Positions 7,279 to 15,442 of a stretch of DNA of 25,834 bases are shown piece by piece. The position numbers and the translations under genes are program-made. Source of the stretch: Entrophospora sp. SA101 (lineage: Eukaryota; Glomeromycota; Glomeromycetes; Entrophosporales; Entrophosporaceae); contig CAUDNR010000589.1 of NCBI GenBank assembly GCA_958430865.1, positions 2,837 through 28,670 on the forward strand, given 5' to 3'. How positions within the stretch are numbered: the stretch's first letter is position 1; each line of letters opens with the position of its first letter. A model generated the notes under the pieces. That model saw only the letters and a list, made by a program, of their open reading frames with translations, searched no databases and was not told the DNA's origin.

Positions 7279-7289
7279 GAGCTCCGCTC
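7279..7289. repeat. Single micro-hairpin GAGC-TCC-GCTC (unit 1)
   Basis: Perfect 4-bp stem with 3-nt loop in intergenic DNA; kept in unit 2 at 21356-21366. Related to the GAGC-TTC-GCTC half of the element at 12730. Confidence 0.45.
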
Positions 7290-7711
7290 TTAAATGTGGG
7301 TATGAATAGTTGAGTGTCTTTTTCATATTTTTCTAATTGTAAAGAAGGGAATTAAATTTTGATCATCCCTCTGCATAATCAATCAGATAATCGATATGTT
7401 GTACATGGCTATGTAATGAAAATTATTTTTAGAATTTCGATGTGTGCAACCACCTGACCCTGCATGATTTATTTGTACGATTTACCAAATTCGATTGATT
7501 ACATTCATTTTCTTTGTGTGGGAAATTTTTGGCGTAAATACTACTTTCTTCCACTTTATTATACCCATTCTATAGATCCAAAAGAAGATTTAGAAAGAGA
7601 TGAACGAAAACGTTTAAAAGGACAGTATATCGAAGTTATTGTTACTCGACGCTTTTACATTAGCACTAAAATATTTTAATCTTTTTTTTTATAACAATTT
7701 AACTACGTAAA

Positions 7712-9552
7712 ATGTCTAATACAGGATTATACAAAAAAGTTTATAATTTTCTTCATAATTCCCCCCTAGAACATATTACTGCAGTTTCAATAGTCCATCA
7801 AATAATAGAAGAAGAGCCGTGATTTCCAAAAGAAGATTCGAGACAATTGATTCATAATGTGATCACGGCTATAAAAAATGAGCTTGAAGAGAATTCGGAG
7901 AAATATAGAAAACTTAATGAGATCCCTTTTAAGGTTAGTTTTTTTCCTACTCTCAAAAATTATTTTTTATCATCGAATGATGAATAGCGTAGAATCTTAA
8001 AACCAGATTGAGTAGATATCCAGAGCCTGCAAGCACAGGTTTAATCATTATTGTATTAATCCTTAGACGCATGGGGAAGTCTTCTTTGTCTTGGTTTGAG
8101 ATGGATATTATATACGAATTATGTGAATTGTCATCTATGTGCTGGCCACGCATAGTTGGTGATTTTACATAATATATTCTGAAGAGTGTGCACATGTTTT
8201 TATTATAAGTTTCTCTAGAGCAACCAAATCTAACTTATTTATTTCTACGCTAGTTTGATGATGCTTTCGAAGGTGTGTGTAGCCTTAGAGATATTGATTT
8301 TGCGAAGCGAGATGAAGAGGTGTCTATTGAGGAGATTGAAACGAATTTACGGAAATTAAAGTTGAATCTTGGTAAAAGTTCAGCTCCATATGCCAAAAAA
8401 TTAAGCAAATACCTTAAAAAAATCAAACCTTCTGACCTTTCATGGAAAGATCCAAAAGCAAGTCAAGTAATTAGTTACGATTCGGATATTATACAGCGCT
8501 TATCTGTGGAGGCAGAAAATGAATATAAAGATTTTATGGAGCCAGTAGAACGTATGGAGAGATTAACCCCTCATCGTATCAGAGATGTGTGTGATGAATT
8601 TGTGATGACTTATAGCAATACCTTATATGAGGAAATACCTATTGAACTCTCACATGGAAATTGGGATGAGTCGGAAGAAGTTCTCGAAGAAATTGCATCT
8701 GGAATTCTCGATATAATGTGAGTATAATATGGATTTTATTCTAAAAAAATATTGATTACATTTTTTCTGCTATTTGAACAGAGGTGATGTTTGGAGGAAT
8801 CCAGCATTTGGAAATAAGTTTATTAAATCTCAGAATGAAGGAACATATGTTACAGATATTATAGTTCCTATGGTGAAAGCTTCATTAAAAAAATTACCAA
8901 TAAAAAGTTTCGCTTTTGTTAGCACGTAAGTATAATATTATTATCTTTTCCGGATAATCATACATTTATATTTTTTATTCATTTAGAGCGGAACGACAGA
9001 GTATAGCAAGTAAAGATCGAAGAGGAAAGACTGGCAAACGTCCTGACATTATGTTTATGGTGAAGCGTGGGAAAAAAATTTATGAATTAATGTTTGCTGA
9101 ATGCTCCCGTATTTTTTGTGATAAAGATAAGGAAGAAAACGATTGGGTAAAATTATGGCGAGAGATGAATGACGGTATGTATTGGGTACATAAAGGCTGT
9201 AAACCAAAAAAAGATGAATTCGGAATTATTGGGATACAAATTGCTGGAAAAAAACTTCATCTGAATATCCTTATTCGAGATAAAGATGATATAAATAGGC
9301 TTTTTAGATTACGTTCAATGGATATCCCGATACAATTCACAGATAGAGATACTGTTTATAATTTTGTGGAGACATTATTGCTATTTCGGGTATGGATTTA
9401 TTTGTCTATTTTTTTATGGCGAATCTATATCTAACTTTTTTTTATAGAGAATCCTAATCGTCAACCTATCACTATTATTAAATGCGGATCGTGATTCACA
9501 TGGAGATAAAGAAGATAGTTCAACAGTATCATCCCCTCCATATGAAAATTAA
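7712..9552 (+). pseudogene. Spliced nuclease-like hypothetical protein with one in-frame TGA (unit 1)
   Basis: Five exons with consistent phases: 7712-7933, 8254-8717, 8782-8925, 8987-9389, 9448-9552 (1338 nt, 446 codons). Donors include GTGAGT and GTAAGT; the first intron is 320 nt. Codon 37 is TGA (7820-7822). The unit 2 paralogue has Trp at the aligned place, so TGG to TGA is likely. The N-terminal half is helical and acidic. Exon 4 carries GKRPDIMFMVKRG, then YELMFAECS, then KLWREMNDGMYW and IGIQIAGKKLHL. An Asp, a strand and E-x-S/C recall the PD-(D/E)XK-like proteins widespread in early-diverging fungi, but the usual lysine is not evident. The C-terminus is acidic and short (DKEDSSTVSSPPYEN). 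One nonsense change in otherwise intact exons suggests recent loss, readthrough or a sequence error. Confidence 0.6.
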
Positions 9553-9810
9553 AACTCCATTATTATCTATATTATTTTTATCTATCCTGTATCTTATTTT
9601 ATTTTTTACCGCATAAATAAATCCGACCGTGGTGGTCGTTACTTTAAAACTTTATTGATATTGATATGTAAAAATTATTTTTATATGCGACTAAATAGTT
9701 TTATACTATTATTTTAGAATGTAAATGATAGGTCCATCAAAATCCGGATCAAGATTGCAATTAACTTTTTTCGTTTTAGGCTTGACTATTTTTCTTGCCA
9801 AGAATGATCG

Positions 9811-9829
9811 GCGTTATAAATTATAACGC
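9811..9829. promoter_or_regulatory. Perfect 19-nt inverted repeat upstream of the coiled-coil gene
   Basis: GCGTTATA-AAT-TATAACGC, an 8-bp stem with 3-nt loop, 56 bases before the ATG at 9885 and followed by GCGCACGTG. Could be a binding site for a dimeric factor or a leader hairpin. Not present in unit 2, which lacks this gene. Confidence 0.35.
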
Positions 9830-9884
9830 GCACGTGTTTTTTTACATTTTGAATAAATCTATTTTTTATACATATAAAAAAACA

Positions 9885-11408
9885 ATGGAAAACACTCAAT
9901 CCGAAATCGTTGAATCTTCAGACTCGTTAAGGGAATTAAATTACAAACTCGTAGCAGAGATTGATGAACTTAGAAAAGAGAATGCTAAGGTCAAAGCCGA
10001 AAACGCAAAATTAAAACAAGCTTTAGAAGAACATGAAAGCAGATTCACGAATTTAGAACAGAGAGATAAAGAAAAAAGCAACACTATAGCTAAACTGGAA
10101 CGGAGAGATGAAGAAAAAAGCAACACTTTAGCTAAACTGGAATACGACGTCTCACTAATCAAGGAAGAGAGCTTGCAAGACAATAACACGACTTCAGTAA
10201 GTGAAGAAATACCCGTTTCTTCTGAAATAAAACGACCCATTCGTACAGATCCTAAATCGTTGGAAGATAAAAAGATTAATGATTTTCTGGATCTAACGGA
10301 AAAGGAAAGGGTTAGTAATATGATGAAGGAGAGAAACAGAGAAAAGAAGATTCAACGTACTATTTCTTCCGAAATAAATTCTACAACTGAGATTTCCCAA
10401 GATACTATTCCTTCCGAAATATCGAAAATTCCCTATAACCAGAAAGTAGAACAAGGTTTAAGGGATGAATTATCCGTTTGCGTCAAAAACGATAATAGTG
10501 AAATTAATAATGTATTTGATATACATATTCCCGAATTCTCTTTAGAAGCAATTATAAAAGGATCTGGTAAAGTTATGTCACAAACTATAGTTGATTTATT
10601 TAATATTGCTATGAAGACTTTACAAAAGGAGATTTTATGCTGGTATTGTTACTATAAAGCATATGAGGATAGAATTGAAGATGTTAAGCATATAAATAAT
10701 ATTAATGATCAATCAGCAAGAACATTGGTATATAACGAAATAAAATTGTTACTCCCTGATATTACTAACGTAAACTTGCGTAATAGAACTTTCAAAGCTA
10801 AAAAAGTTTATATATTGTTTGAAGGAATAGGAATAGATAAAATTAGGCAAATATCTTATAGTGCAAGCGCTATTTCGAGCTTAAAAGATGATCAGATTCA
10901 AAATATTATAAATCTTTATACTAAAGAATTAGATGCGAAAGTATCATCATCTGAAACTCAAAAATTGATCGGCGTGTCAAATTGCCACGCACATATGTCT
11001 ACCTCTTGCAATTCTTCAGATAGTTCCAAAGAAATCGGTTCAAATAAGATGGAATGTCTTTATCAATATGCCATCGAACATGGAATGGATCCCGAGAAAT
11101 TTTCAGTCATTACTGAGGCTGAGAAAAATAGGTGGGCTATGGGATGCTTCCGTGAAGACTTGGAGAAAGATATACGCTTTTACCGTGATGGAATAAAAAA
11201 GCAGGAAGATAATAGAAAATATCATAAATTTTTAACAGATCGGGATAGGCTAATCAGAGAAGAATTATTACGTCGCAGTATACTAAAAAGTGGTTTAAGT
11301 ACTGCATGGCTAGATGATCTTATGGAGGACTGGAATAAAATTTATAATCAATTCATACAAGTTTTCTCTTCAAATGGAATTGGAATCGAGATAATAACAA
11401 AGGTATAA
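9885..11408 (+). CDS. Coiled-coil protein with the RING-partner C-terminal domain (unit 1 only)
   Basis: 507 residues from ATG 9885 (A at -3, G at +4). The frame is open upstream to a TTG at 9795 and an ATG at 9804, but that leader codes a hydrophobic, non-homologous stretch. Residues ~16-95 are a strong coiled coil (ELRKENAKVKAENAKLKQAL) with a 14-residue repeat duplicated (10061-10144). A charged linker follows, then EQGLRDEL. Residues ~210-346 match the RING protein's C-terminal domain: NLRNRTFKAKKVYILFEG and YSASAISSLKDDQIQNII. Residues ~375-495 form a separate charged helical module (YAIEHGMDPEKFSVITEAEK, then LLRRSILKSG). The layout is one I associate with Rhizophagus; function unknown. 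The gene has no counterpart in unit 2, where the cassette is about 1.5 kb shorter. Confidence 0.75.
   Translation: MENTQSEIVESSDSLRELNYKLVAEIDELRKENAKVKAENAKLKQALEEHESRFTNLEQRDKEKSNTIAKLERRDEEKSNTLAKLEYDVSLIKEESLQDNNTTSVSEEIPVSSEIKRPIRTDPKSLEDKKINDFLDLTEKERVSNMMKERNREKKIQRTISSEINSTTEISQDTIPSEISKIPYNQKVEQGLRDELSVCVKNDNSEINNVFDIHIPEFSLEAIIKGSGKVMSQTIVDLFNIAMKTLQKEILCWYCYYKAYEDRIEDVKHINNINDQSARTLVYNEIKLLLPDITNVNLRNRTFKAKKVYILFEGIGIDKIRQISYSASAISSLKDDQIQNIINLYTKELDAKVSSSETQKLIGVSNCHAHMSTSCNSSDSSKEIGSNKMECLYQYAIEHGMDPEKFSVITEAEKNRWAMGCFREDLEKDIRFYRDGIKKQEDNRKYHKFLTDRDRLIREELLRRSILKSGLSTAWLDDLMEDWNKIYNQFIQVFSSNGIGIEIITKV
10061..10144 (+). repeat. In-frame 42-bp tandem duplication in the coiled coil
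   Basis: Two copies (10061-10102 and 10103-10144) differing at a few bases. Each encodes 14 residues of the type RD-[KE]-EKSNT-[IL]-AKLE. Period 42 bp keeps the heptad register (two heptads), so it lengthens the coiled coil without disrupting it. Confidence 0.8.
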
Positions 11409-11764
11409 AACTGACTCGCGCCAATTATATTATTGAAATAATTCTAAATCATGTATTTATGTGGCCGATTCAATATATGCATAAATTATATGATCGACAA
11501 AAAAACTTTACTATTATTTATCTCTAGATATCTACACCTCTTCATAATCAAATACCTCCTTTACATCTTGTTCGTGGTAAATTTACCTTGAGTTTTACGT
11601 CTGTTATTTCTAGATTTGCGGGACATATTAATATCCTATGTATAATGACGTATTATATTAAAGTACTAGATACATTCATTTTTTCTAGCAAAGTGATCGA
11701 CACACGTGATTTTAATTTAGCTTTTCTGCAATTAATATATTATTTTATTATAACAAACATATAG
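11409..11764. other. Intergenic region; right edge of the diverged cassette (unit 1)
   Basis: Similarity to unit 2 resumes near 11517 and becomes near-identical from about 11568; unit 2 has about 90 extra bases near 24005-24095. A minus-strand start (ATG at 11626, MSRKSRNNRRKTQ) runs to a good donor at 11586 (GTAAAT). It may be a first exon or a remnant, and no partner exon was found. Confidence 0.4.
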
Positions 11765-11912
11765 GTTTCAATCCTGAAGAAATTCGTCTTCCAATTACAG
11801 AGGAAGATAAACAGTTTTTTTGAGAATTAATAGCAGATCAAGAAAAATTCTAGCTTATATTGAAAAAAGATTCAAAGACCTTCCACTCGCACCAGTTGTT
11901 ATAATTGATTAG
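11765..11912 (+). pseudogene. Decayed last exon of an unidentified gene (unit 1)
   Basis: Preceded by an acceptor-like ATATAG. It reads GFNPEEIRLPITEEDKQFF, then TGA at 11821-11823, where unit 2 has CGA. After a short stretch ending ADQEK the frame shifts by one missing A in both units and continues to RFKDLPLAPVVIID and a stop. Its 3' end overlaps that of the retropepsin-like gene by 14 bp on the opposite strand. Parent gene not identified. Confidence 0.55.
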
Positions 11913-12672
11913 ATTTTCTTTTTACTTTGCAACATCTTCGCTTAATAGGATGTTTCTTTGCAGATGCAGTCTTATGCATATTTGCAACCTCTGATCGCAA
12001 TCTAGACAACGAAGAATCACTTGAGTCTGAAATATCTGAATTGGAAGAAGTATCAAAATCCGTGGAATATTTGACCCTATTTTTATTGCTAGTACTGCTA
12101 TTTTTGGAAACATTATCTTCGATATTTGAGAGAATTTTGTTAATTATATTCATAACTCCCTCTTGAGCTAGACCAGGTTTAGACTCTGTTGAATTAGGGA
12201 CAAACTCCCATTGCTTTGCAAAAGATGAGTTATTTTTAGTAGAGCTGGTTTTATGAGTCGAAGAGTCGCCTGTGGGCCTGCTATCTTCTTCGATTAATGG
12301 GATACTCATACCATCTATCTCAATTTTAGCATAGCGCGTACAATTTTCCAGAGAAGATCCAAAGCTAATTTTTGCTTCGCGCATCCATAACCAATCCCGT
12401 CCTAACACCAGATCAAATGATGGATTTTTGCGAATTTGAAAATCTATTACTTCGGTACCATCTAAGCTTCGCCACTTTCCTTTATACCGAAATTGCAAAT
12501 CTAAGCATTTTATTTCTTTGCCTATCAAATCATCACCGGATATACCTTCTAACCCATAATCTTCTTCAAGCTTATTATACAAGCGATTGCTAATAGTATT
12601 GGATTTAGATGTTGTATCGATTAATGCTTTTACTGGGATTTTTCCCTCTACGATTGTTTTTATGAAAACCAT
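11899..12672 (-). CDS. Retropepsin-like (aspartic protease fold) protein with altered active site (unit 1)
   Basis: 257 residues from an ATG. Residues 1-~130 match a retropepsin-like domain: KALIDTTSKSNTIS at 15-28, where active retroviral-type proteases have D-[ST]-G, and the flap/second-half signature FDLVLGRDWLW at 86-96. D19 is kept but the Gly is Thr (D-T-T), so catalysis is doubtful. Residues ~135-240 are Ser/Asn/Asp-rich and disordered, ending in a basic nuclear-signal-like tail (KKHPIKRRCCKVKRK). No gag, reverse transcriptase or integrase is next to it, so it looks domesticated from a retroelement; that is inference. Only one residue differs from unit 2 (S versus F in ISFGxSLENC). It reads away from the LRR gene's 3' end, 97 bp apart. 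Confidence 0.75.
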   Translation of the reverse strand: MVFIKTIVEGKIPVKALIDTTSKSNTISNRLYNKLEEDYGLEGISGDDLIGKEIKCLDLQFRYKGKWRSLDGTEVIDFQIRKNPSFDLVLGRDWLWMREAKISFGSSLENCTRYAKIEIDGMSIPLIEEDSRPTGDSSTHKTSSTKNNSSFAKQWEFVPNSTESKPGLAQEGVMNIINKILSNIEDNVSKNSSTSNKNRVKYSTDFDTSSNSDISDSSDSSLSRLRSEVANMHKTASAKKHPIKRRCCKVKRKSNQL

Positions 12673-12729
12673 GTCAAATATTATTTAATTATATATATTA
12701 TAACTGAAAAAATAACTCGGTAAATAATT

Positions 12730-12754
12730 ATTGCTTTGCAATGAGCTTCGCTCT
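12730..12754. repeat. Twin micro-hairpin insertion (25 bp), present in unit 1 only
   Basis: ATTGC-TTT-GCAAT (12730-12742) is followed directly by GAGC-TTC-GCTC (12743-12753) and one T. Unit 2 at about 25254 lacks exactly these 25 bases, joining TAATT to ACCC. The presence/absence boundary coincides with the twin hairpin, which marks it as a discrete insertion or deletion unit. No target duplication longer than one A is visible. Confidence 0.75.
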
Positions 12755-12769
12755 ACCCATTCTCTGCTA

Positions 12770-13463
12770 CTACATAAAATTATTGGTAAACCATGAATGA
12801 TTAAGATTAATCCCGCCAGTCTCTCTGAATAAAACAATGATTGTAGAAATTAAATCTGTTCTATCTATTTGACCTGCAAAGTCTGGAATAAGTGGAGGTA
12901 GATCAGAATCTGAAAATTCATCATCGGAATAATCTGGATGTTCGATTTTAATTTTTGGATTGAGTTTTTTCATTACTTCTTCGCTAACCCCTTTACATCC
13001 CTTCAAACTAAGATATTTCAAATTAGTACAATTGCGTGATATCTCCTCAACAGCTTTATTATCAATCGAACAATAACCAAGCTCAAGATGTCTAAGTTTT
13101 GGGCATGAGTGGGTAATTTCAGTAATACATCGATTAGTGAGACATTTACATGAATTAAGACTTAAGTGTATTAATTTCGGACAAAATTTTGCAATTTCTA
13201 TAATTGATATATTACTAAAACCATAACTTCGATCAAGAATGAGAATACGTATATCTGGACATGAGCGTAGAATCGCACTAATCAACGCATCTTTGATTTT
13301 TAAACCTTCCAATCTGAGATATACCATCTTTGAACAATAGAGTGGCTTTATCTTTCCACACATAACTCTTTTAAACTTCAATAATCGCCAATAAAGATCT
13401 CCAGATGAATTGTTATTATATGTGTTTCCTTGACAATCTATGAAAAAATCAATATCTCGCCAT
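12770..13463 (-). CDS. AMN1/F-box-type leucine-rich repeat protein, 5' end lost in assembly gap (unit 1)
   Basis: At least 230 codons. The frame is open from the stop at 12770 right up to the N block; the upstream part begins WRDIDFFIDCQGN, so the true start lies in or beyond the gap. It has cysteine-containing LRRs of the AMN1/Grr1 type, about 25 residues each: LILDRSYGFSNISIIEIA, LSLNSCKCLTNRCITEIT, LELGYCSIDNKAVEEIS, LSLKGCKGVSEEVMKKL. Such repeats bind protein partners, often substrates of SCF ubiquitin ligases. No F-box is visible, but the N-terminus is missing. The C-terminus is acidic and ends LNHSWFTNNFM. About 230 bp in the middle are the same as unit 2, while both sides are diverged. 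Confidence 0.75.
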
Positions 13464-13473
13464 NNNNNNNNNN
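13464..13473. other. Assembly gap (10 N)
   Basis: Ten Ns, a conventional placeholder, so the real missing length is unknown. Both adjoining genes are cut: the LRR gene on the left lacks its 5' end and the ATPase on the right lacks its Walker A region. All of unit 1 lies on one side and all of unit 2 on the other. Confidence 0.97.
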
Positions 13474-13474
13474 T

Positions 13475-14032
13475 ATTGTATTAGTAGGGCACTATATTAA
13501 TGAACCCAAATACCGATTAATTCGAAACTTCTATAAGAAAATAGCAGATCCTTCCAAACCGTATTATGAAGATGTTACTTTTACTGCATTTACACCTGAT
13601 AAAATTCCAGATCCAAAGCAGTTTAAAAATCCAAAAAGACGTACAGTCATTATTTTCGAGGACATGTGTGCTGAACCCCAATCAATTCAGGATCGTATTA
13701 TTCCATTTTTTAACAGAGGTCGGCACAGTAATATCTCTGCCATCTATATTACACATAAATTTACACAAGTACCAAAAATCATTCGTGAAGGAATTACTCA
13801 CCTCGCATTATTCAATGGTGGGGGATCAACAGAAGATATTGCACGAATTATAAGACAATACATAGAGGAAGATCCACGTAAAGCTTCTAAAATCATCAAT
13901 AAATATTTGCGGAATGGTGAATTCATTGTCTTTGATACCACTATACCAATCTCCAACCCTATGGCTCTTAGACTCGGTTGGATGAACCCTCTAGACTTGG
14001 AAAAAGAAATCAAATCATTAACAGCGCAATAA
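13475..14032 (+). CDS. A32/FtsK-HerA-type packaging ATPase, 5'-truncated by the gap
   Basis: 185 codons remain after the gap. Walker B is RTVIIFEDM; it is followed by a conserved FFNRGRHSNISAIYITHKF block, QVPKIIREGITHLALF, and a helical C-terminus ending LEKEIKSLTAQ. This order matches the DNA-packaging ATPase (A32-like) of nucleocytoplasmic large DNA viruses and of Maverick/Polinton transposons. The Walker A loop should lie just upstream and is absent here. These ATPases pump DNA into capsids; in a fungal chromosome the gene suggests an integrated virus-like or Polinton-like relic, though no polymerase, integrase or capsid gene is in the window. It is unique to the spacer and not repeated. 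Confidence 0.7.
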   Translation: MVLVGHYINEPKYRLIRNFYKKIADPSKPYYEDVTFTAFTPDKIPDPKQFKNPKRRTVIIFEDMCAEPQSIQDRIIPFFNRGRHSNISAIYITHKFTQVPKIIREGITHLALFNGGGSTEDIARIIRQYIEEDPRKASKIINKYLRNGEFIVFDTTIPISNPMALRLGWMNPLDLEKEIKSLTAQ

Positions 14033-14604
14033 AAAAAGATTTCTAAGATTAAATCACTTCAATGTAAGCAATCAATGATAGGAATTTTTAGTGGAACTAG
14101 CTCCGCTAAGCTTGAATAACTTATCTTCTGCCACCTGTAATTGCGCCTTCTTCTTCGAGATTTTATTTTGCGTGACCTTATTTTCTTTGACCCGTTCTTC
14201 ATAATCCCTAGTGATATCTAGCATGAATTTTCCCGATTATATTTGAGCAATTGCTGAGATAAAATATCGAGTCACAACATTTCCAAAAGTGTACCCTGAA
14301 GTCGATCGTCAACACTTGTGGACGATGATCGTGATTGTTACATTTTGGAAGGAGGTCAAATCATTGGTGATGATGATCATGATTACTACGTGTCGGAATC
14401 TGGATACACACACCTGAAAATCTGACTTTTGTGATCCGCGAAGTACAAAAAAAAGATACCAGCCCTCAAGGGGGTATCGAAATAAAGTCTAAAGTACTAG
14501 CCCTCAAGGAATACCTTAGGTGATTTATTTTAAAATATATATGAATAAGTTATACATTAATAAATAGATTAAATCGAATAAATGATATGTTATAATAAAT
14601 TAAG
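14033..14604. other. Spacer between the ATPase and unit 2
   Basis: No convincing gene. It contains the hairpin TAGC-TCC-GCTA at 14098-14108, a palindrome AGCAATTGCT near 14245, a GAT/ATC-rich stretch (about 14300-14390), and a short direct repeat of the type AGCCCTCAAGG (near 14461 and 14500). Unit 2 homology starts at about 14483. Confidence 0.5.
14098..14108. repeat. Single micro-hairpin TAGC-TCC-GCTA
   Basis: The reverse complement of the TAGC-GGA-GCTA hairpin found at 5446 and 5608, in otherwise unrelated spacer DNA, 66 bases after the ATPase stop. Confidence 0.45.
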
Positions 14605-15273
14605 CTATACATTGTTAATTTGTCGCATTTCTTCACGAACCGCCCATAATAACTGATAATGTAATGCTAATTCGGTAGCACACATACCTTCGGGTCTGAA
14701 GAAAATTTCTAACCATTTTCTCTGTATAATTCTACATGCTCGAATTTTTCTACCGATTTCTCTTGCACGCTTAATTCTTCTAACGGCATTTTGCATCCAC
14801 AATTCATAACGGTGTAATGCATACTCATTATCATAAATATATCCCGAAATAGATTTTTGTTCGATTTTCAGTAAATATTCATCATAATTTACACCACAAA
14901 AGGAATTTCCAGTACAATGAGAAGCCCAATGTCTCTCCATTCCTATATGGTTGTAATTGCCTGTATTTTTGGTTCGTTTTCCAGTATATACTAATTGATT
15001 ACAAGAAAAGCAGATAGCAATACCAATTTCAGGCGCATAGCTTTTATAAAATCCATTAACCTCAGACCAATATGTTATTAATTTTCTGGCTTCAAGATAT
15101 TTTTTACTATTATAAGGTAAGAGATCATTTTCTCTAAAATATGTAAGACGTTCCCAAATCCGTTCCATCCAATCAGTAGGAGTCTCATTCAATGAAACAA
15201 TACTCATCTCCAAATATTCAACCCATTCAGTATCGGTACAATTGATTCCACGTCTTTCACTTAAGCTAGCCAT
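14605..15273 (-). CDS. CCHC zinc-finger-like hypothetical protein (unit 2 paralogue)
   Basis: 222 residues from an ATG, intact. The zinc-site candidates are C88-x2-C91, H115-x4-C120 and C126, one residue further apart between C91 and H115 than in the 171-815 protein. The N-terminal 25 residues differ completely; the best conserved parts are TPTDWMERIWERLT, IAICFSCNQLVY and the tail LLWAVREEMRQINNV. Basic helical region AVRRIKRAREIGRKIRA precedes the tail. The DNA is clearly diverged here yet turns almost identical to unit 1 about 35 bp beyond its start codon. Unknown function. Confidence 0.7.
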   Translation of the reverse strand: MASLSERRGINCTDTEWVEYLEMSIVSLNETPTDWMERIWERLTYFRENDLLPYNSKKYLEARKLITYWSEVNGFYKSYAPEIGIAICFSCNQLVYTGKRTKNTGNYNHIGMERHWASHCTGNSFCGVNYDEYLLKIEQKSISGYIYDNEYALHRYELWMQNAVRRIKRAREIGRKIRACRIIQRKWLEIFFRPEGMCATELALHYQLLWAVREEMRQINNV

Positions 15274-15442
15274 CTATCTTATATAACCTATTTGTAGTAT
15301 TTATAGAAGTTATATGTGATTTATATCGTATTTAGGGATTTAGACCTATTTGATTTAATAACTATATACTCTAGATATCTGAATTCATTTTTTGTGTAGA
15401 ATTTGAACAGAAATTTATTTATATAAAACTTTGCTAATCTCA

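Larger units (their letters stand above)
6814..7711. other. Long intergenic region after the RING gene; edge of the diverged cassette (unit 1)
   Basis: Holds the RING 3' hairpin and poly(A) signal, a twin micro-hairpin (7050-7075) with degenerate hairpin-like sequence just upstream (7024-7049), a minus-strand short frame (7094-7246) and a lone GAGC-TCC-GCTC hairpin. Identity to unit 2 is very high to about 7430, then falls to roughly 80% through 7680 and is lost after that. The 71-codon frame at 7464-7679 is not kept in unit 2 and is not called. Confidence 0.6.
40..13463. repeat. Unit 1 of a large two-copy segment
   Basis: The gene series here recurs in the same order and orientation at about 14483-25834. 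The coordinate offset is 14460 at the zinc-ribbon gene, 14462 over the Uma2-like gene, 14075 after two MITE insertions and a 19-bp indel, 12524 at the retropepsin-like gene and 12499 at the LRR gene. The steps correspond to identifiable indels plus one replaced cassette. Identity is near complete over about 850-7430 and 11568-12770, and low at 171-815, 7430-11565 and 12771-12960. Recognisable homology starts near base 40. Confidence 0.9.

Noticed and set aside
7464..7679. 71-codon plus-strand frame
   Set aside because: It is interrupted in unit 2, shows no recognisable motif and lies in the identity transition zone; probably a chance frame.
7815..7870. 9-bp inverted repeat AGCCGTGAT/ATCACGGCT around the in-frame TGA
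   Set aside because: It spans coding sequence with a loop of almost 40 nt and lacks any further pairing; likely coincidence, so no recoding signal is claimed.
7953..8195. 80-codon minus-strand frame
   Set aside because: It lies almost wholly inside the 320-nt first intron of the nuclease-like gene and has no recognisable features.
9941..10240. 99-codon minus-strand frame opposite the coiled coil
   Set aside because: A Ser/Leu-rich antisense shadow of the Glu/Lys-rich coiled coil.
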